Shown here: piece by piece, positions 60,875 to 64,000 of the stretch | How positions within the stretch are numbered: position 1 is the stretch's first letter | Layout: every line of letters begins with the position of its first letter | Assembly (NCBI GenBank): GCA_031423015.1 | Contig: JANPER010000232.1 | Coordinates: 15,237-79,236 of the forward strand | Source of the DNA: DATGPD01 sp031423015 | Lineage (GTDB): Bacteria; Planctomycetota; UBA1135; UBA2386 | Reading direction: 5' to 3' | Length of the DNA: 64,000 nucleotides | The notes under the pieces: generated by a model | Seen by the model: only the letters and a program-made list of their open reading frames with translations | The model's database searches: none | Told to the model about the DNA's origin: nothing | Translations under genes and position numbers: made by a program

Positions 60875-60938
60875 GCTTCTCCTGCCGCGGTTCTTCGCGT
60901 GGCGTGAAGATTCGGTTGGCGGCAGTGGCAGGAGAAGC
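60875..60938 (+). terminator. Stem-loop after the kinase-methyltransferase gene
   Basis: GCTTCTCCTGCC (60875-60886) is the perfect complement of GGCAGGAGAAGC (60927-60938), with a 40-base loop that can form a smaller stem around CTTC and GAAG. It starts directly after the stop codon. No T tract follows immediately, though CTTTTT occurs 40 bases later. Confidence 0.45.
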
Positions 60939-60972
60939 GACCAAGAAACAACAGCGTCGGCGGCCTCTTTTT

Positions 60973-60989
60973 GTCGGCGCTGCGCCGAC
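60973..60989. repeat. 17-base palindrome
   Basis: GTCGGCG and CGCCGAC flank a 3-base loop, preceded by CTCTTTTT. On the minus strand this is a stem followed by AAAAA; on the plus strand the T run precedes it. It could terminate transcription from the opposite direction or bind a regulator. Confidence 0.35.
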
Positions 60990-61118
60990 ATCAGCCTCGT
61001 TGGCTGTGGCCGCCGGCCACGCTGAACCCACCCCCGTCGTATCGAGGGACACTGTCGCATCGTCGTACCGGGCAATCCCGACTGCGATGACGACCAGGTC
61101 GATGCCGATCCCGTTGGC

Positions 61119-63533
61119 ATGGGAAGCGCGTCATCATCCGAACCCCGTCGGCGTTCGGGCTCATCGTGGACATTGGCCGTAGCGCTCGCTTGGTGCGCCG
61201 GATCGACAGGTTGTAGCCCCGGCGGCGGCGAGCGCTCGCTGGCGCCGACGATCGTCATGCCGCCGACGGCCCAGGCGGTGAGTGAAGGCTCACGCGCCAC
61301 CTTCGCGGTCATGGCAGAAGGCGCTGGCCCCCTCAGCTACCAGTGGTCGCAAGACGGCAACGCCATCGAGGGCGCTACCGACACGACCTACACGACGCCG
61401 ACGACGACGCGTGGCGACCACGGCGCCGCCTTTGCCGTGGCCGTGCGCAACAGTCTCGGCTTCGAGGTCGAGAGCGGAAGCGTGGCGCTCAGCGTCAGCG
61501 TGGGGTCGTTCAGGGCAGGAACGAGTCTCTTGGCGCCGCGATCGGAACACACGGCCACGCTGGTTGGCAGCGGCAAGGTGCTGATCGTCGGCGGAGCAAC
61601 GGCCGGTGTGGCCCAGGCGACGACGCTGCTCTACGACCCGAGCACGTCGACGTTGGTCTCCACCGGCAGCCTCGGCACGGCGCGCACGCAGCATCGAGCC
61701 GAGTTGCTTGGCGACGGCAAGGTCCTGATTGCCGGCGGCAGGGCCGGCACCGCACTCGCCAGCGCCGAGGTCTACGACCCGAGCGCGGGCACGTTCGCGC
61801 CGACCGGCAGTCTCCGCACGCCGCGCTCGCAGCACACGATGACACGTCTGACCAACGGCAACGTGTTGGTGGCCGGCGGCGTCGATGCCGACGCGCCGCT
61901 CGCCAGCGCCGAGGTCTACGATCCGAATGCGAGCACGTTTGCGGCGCTGCCTGGCATGGCGCAGGCGCGCGCGCAGCACACGGCGACCTTGCTCGGCACC
62001 GGCAAGGTGTTGCTGACCGGTGGTCGCGACGCGGGTGGCCCGCTGGCGTCGGCGGTGTTGTTCGACCCGGTGACCGGTCAGTTCGCGGCCACGGGCTCGC
62101 TGGCGATGGCGCGCGCCGAGCACGCCGCCGTGCGGCTGTCGAATGGCAAGGTGTTGATCGTCGGCGGCGTGGACCGCAGCGGCACCGCGATCGCCTCGGC
62201 CGAACTCTATGACTCGCTGACCGCGCAGTTCACCCCCACCGGAACGCTGGCGGCGGCGCGCTTCCAACCGGTGGTGACCCAACTCGGCAACGGGTTTGCG
62301 CTCGTCGTCGGCGGGGTCGGGGCGCCGGATCAGACCATTGCCAGCGCGGAACTGTTCGATCTCGTGCGCGGCACGTTCCGGCCGGCCGGGGCTCTGGCGA
62401 CGCCGCGGAGGTCGTTCTCGATGACTTGCTTGCCCAATGGTCAGTGCCTGGTCGTCGGCGGCACCGGCGCCAGCGAACTGGCGAGCACCGAGGTGTTCGA
62501 TGCCTTCGACCCTTTGCCGCAGGGGTTCGTCGCGACCGGGTCGCTCGCGGTCGCTCGGCAAGGCGTCGCGGCGATTGCCCTGGCCGACGGGCGCGTGCTC
62601 GCCGTGGGCGGTGAGACCGAGGCAGCGGTGGCCGACACCGAGGTCTACGACTCAGTCGATGGCAGCTGGTCGACCGCCGGCCGCCTGGCCATCGCGCGCA
62701 GCGAACCGATCCGCGTGCTGCTCCCCGACGGACGGGTGTTGGTCGCCGGGGGAACAGGCCCCGCTGGCCCGCTCTCGAGTGCGGAGCTGTTCGATCCCAC
62801 GACGAGCACGTGGACGACAACCGGCTCGATGCTCAGCGCGCGCGCCAACGCGGCGGCGGTACTGCTGCACGACGGCCAGGTGCTGGTGTGCGGCGGTTAC
62901 GCGGCGTCACCGATGTCGGCGCTCGCCACCGTCGAGTTGTTCGACCCATTGAGCGGCACCTTCCAGGCGACTGGACGAATGCAGGTCAACCGTCAGGCGC
63001 ACACGGCCAGCCTGCTCGGCAATGGCCGCGTCCTCGTGGTCGGCGGCTTCGACGGCAGGGAGGCGTTGAGCACCGCCGAGGTCTACGACCCGGCCACGGC
63101 AGCCTTCGCTGGTGTCGGGCCCATGCTGTGGCGGCGTTTCGCGCAGACGGCGACGCGGCTGGGCGACGGCCGCGTGCTCGTCGCGGGCGGCCAGACGACC
63201 CTGCAGATCGGCACCGGCATCCCGCTCGGCACCGCGGAGGTCTTCGACCCTGACCTCGGGGGGTTCAGCTCGACCGCGCACCTCGTGTCGGCGCGGAGCC
63301 ACGCCGTGGCGATCCGCTTGCCAAGTGGCAAGGTGTTGCTGACCGAAGGTTCGGCCACCGCGACGGTCGCCGAACTCTACGACCCGGCGACCGCCACCTT
63401 CGCGCCGCTCGCCAACCCACCGCGCCTGCGCGCGCGCCAAGGCGTCTGCCTGCTCCCAGACAGCGGCAGAGTGCTCTTCGTTGGCGGCTACACTGACTCG
63501 GCGCCCTCAGCCGAGTGCACCGTGTTGCGGTGA
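61119..63533 (+). CDS. Kelch-repeat lipoprotein with Ig-like domain
   Basis: 804 residues from ATG 61119. A lipoprotein signal ends at AGSTGC (about residue 32). An Ig-like domain follows (about 42-128; GPLSYQWSQDGNAIEGATD is the I-set-like core). Then about 13 Kelch/galactose-oxidase-like repeats run to the end (VLIVGG, VLIAGG, VLVAGG, each with A-AEVYDP). The length suggests two propellers. No catalytic Cys/Tyr pair of galactose oxidase is seen. The protein is probably surface-anchored and binds carbohydrate or protein. Confidence 0.88.
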   Translation: MGSASSSEPRRRSGSSWTLAVALAWCAGSTGCSPGGGERSLAPTIVMPPTAQAVSEGSRATFAVMAEGAGPLSYQWSQDGNAIEGATDTTYTTPTTTRGDHGAAFAVAVRNSLGFEVESGSVALSVSVGSFRAGTSLLAPRSEHTATLVGSGKVLIVGGATAGVAQATTLLYDPSTSTLVSTGSLGTARTQHRAELLGDGKVLIAGGRAGTALASAEVYDPSAGTFAPTGSLRTPRSQHTMTRLTNGNVLVAGGVDADAPLASAEVYDPNASTFAALPGMAQARAQHTATLLGTGKVLLTGGRDAGGPLASAVLFDPVTGQFAATGSLAMARAEHAAVRLSNGKVLIVGGVDRSGTAIASAELYDSLTAQFTPTGTLAAARFQPVVTQLGNGFALVVGGVGAPDQTIASAELFDLVRGTFRPAGALATPRRSFSMTCLPNGQCLVVGGTGASELASTEVFDAFDPLPQGFVATGSLAVARQGVAAIALADGRVLAVGGETEAAVADTEVYDSVDGSWSTAGRLAIARSEPIRVLLPDGRVLVAGGTGPAGPLSSAELFDPTTSTWTTTGSMLSARANAAAVLLHDGQVLVCGGYAASPMSALATVELFDPLSGTFQATGRMQVNRQAHTASLLGNGRVLVVGGFDGREALSTAEVYDPATAAFAGVGPMLWRRFAQTATRLGDGRVLVAGGQTTLQIGTGIPLGTAEVFDPDLGGFSSTAHLVSARSHAVAIRLPSGKVLLTEGSATATVAELYDPATATFAPLANPPRLRARQGVCLLPDSGRVLFVGGYTDSAPSAECTVLR

Positions 63534-63759
63534 AGGACGCGGCCCTGTCTGCAAATGCCAGCTAGGTGCTAGGGACTGCTCGGCTTCCCCGACCTCGCGC
63601 TCCAACCGCCGGAGAACGCCGCGTCGAGAGTCTCTGTACTTTGAGCGCACCGACACCTCTCGGCACGCAGAATGACGCCCGAACTCCATCGCTTCCGCAC
63701 CCCGCTGCCGACCTCCGCCCCACGCCGCGCTCCCTCACCTCGACTGAAACACAGCTTGC

Positions 63760-64000
<241 letters not shown>

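Overview
The window is GC-rich bacterial chromosome. Its gene content points to Planctomycetota, probably one of the poorly cultured lineages. The evidence is two ECF sigma factor plus Ser/Thr kinase pairs (and a third kinase relic), an ECF/anti-sigma pair, several very large secreted Kelch or FG-GAP proteins and lipoproteins, a TPR-CHAT lipoprotein, and secreted proteins with a C-terminal beta-rich domain that in one case begins with a GTGC motif. The phylum call is inference from these families; no rRNA gene is present to confirm it.

Layout. 0-4.4 kb is a polysaccharide cluster: a methyltransferase, a PhyH-type dioxygenase and the Wzm/Wzt ABC exporter with a carbohydrate-binding Wzt tail. 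4.5-7.0 kb holds an ECF sigma factor translationally coupled to a membrane anti-sigma factor. 7.0-11.4 kb holds an M28 peptidase, an amidohydrolase, BirA and BioY. 11.4-14.3 kb holds a TIR-like relic, a ParDE toxin-antitoxin pair, a sugar nucleotidyltransferase and a frameshifted secreted protein. 14.3-18.7 kb holds an FG-GAP lipoprotein, a gamma-carbonic-anhydrase-like protein, a CPBP protease and ThiG.

18.7-23.1 kb is a zone of decay around the large TPR-CHAT lipoprotein, with a possible thiS relic, a broken kinase and an IS91-like transposase fragment. 23.1-26.9 kb is one giant lipoprotein gene, closed by a striking hairpin. 27.2-33.3 kb has two small unknown genes, then an ECF sigma factor overlapping a 1631-residue receptor kinase whose outer part carries Kelch, invasin-like and beta-helix domains.

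33.3-37.0 kb is a tightly overlapped minus-strand operon: two GNAT proteins, PIG-L, RlmI and ThiS. 37.0-42.1 kb is the nusA-infB-ylxP-rbfA translation operon. 42.2-45.6 kb is a small peptide gene followed by a second ECF/kinase pair. 47.5-51.2 kb is a probable catabolic operon: a 2-oxoadipate dioxygenase/decarboxylase homologue, a D-2-hydroxyglutarate dehydrogenase and a DAO-type flavoprotein, matching the end of a lysine/pipecolate route to 2-oxoglutarate. 52.9-57.9 kb carries adenosine deaminase, a polytopic membrane protein and an ABC-2 exporter whose ATPase has lost its Walker A half. 58.0-63.5 kb has two Kelch proteins flanking a kinase-methyltransferase fusion. The window ends in a C-terminal Fis-type helix-turn-helix fragment that runs into at least 30 consecutive G.

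Genes are mostly packed in same-strand runs with 4-base ATGA or GTGA overlaps, so translational coupling is the rule. No tRNA, rRNA or CRISPR array was recognised.
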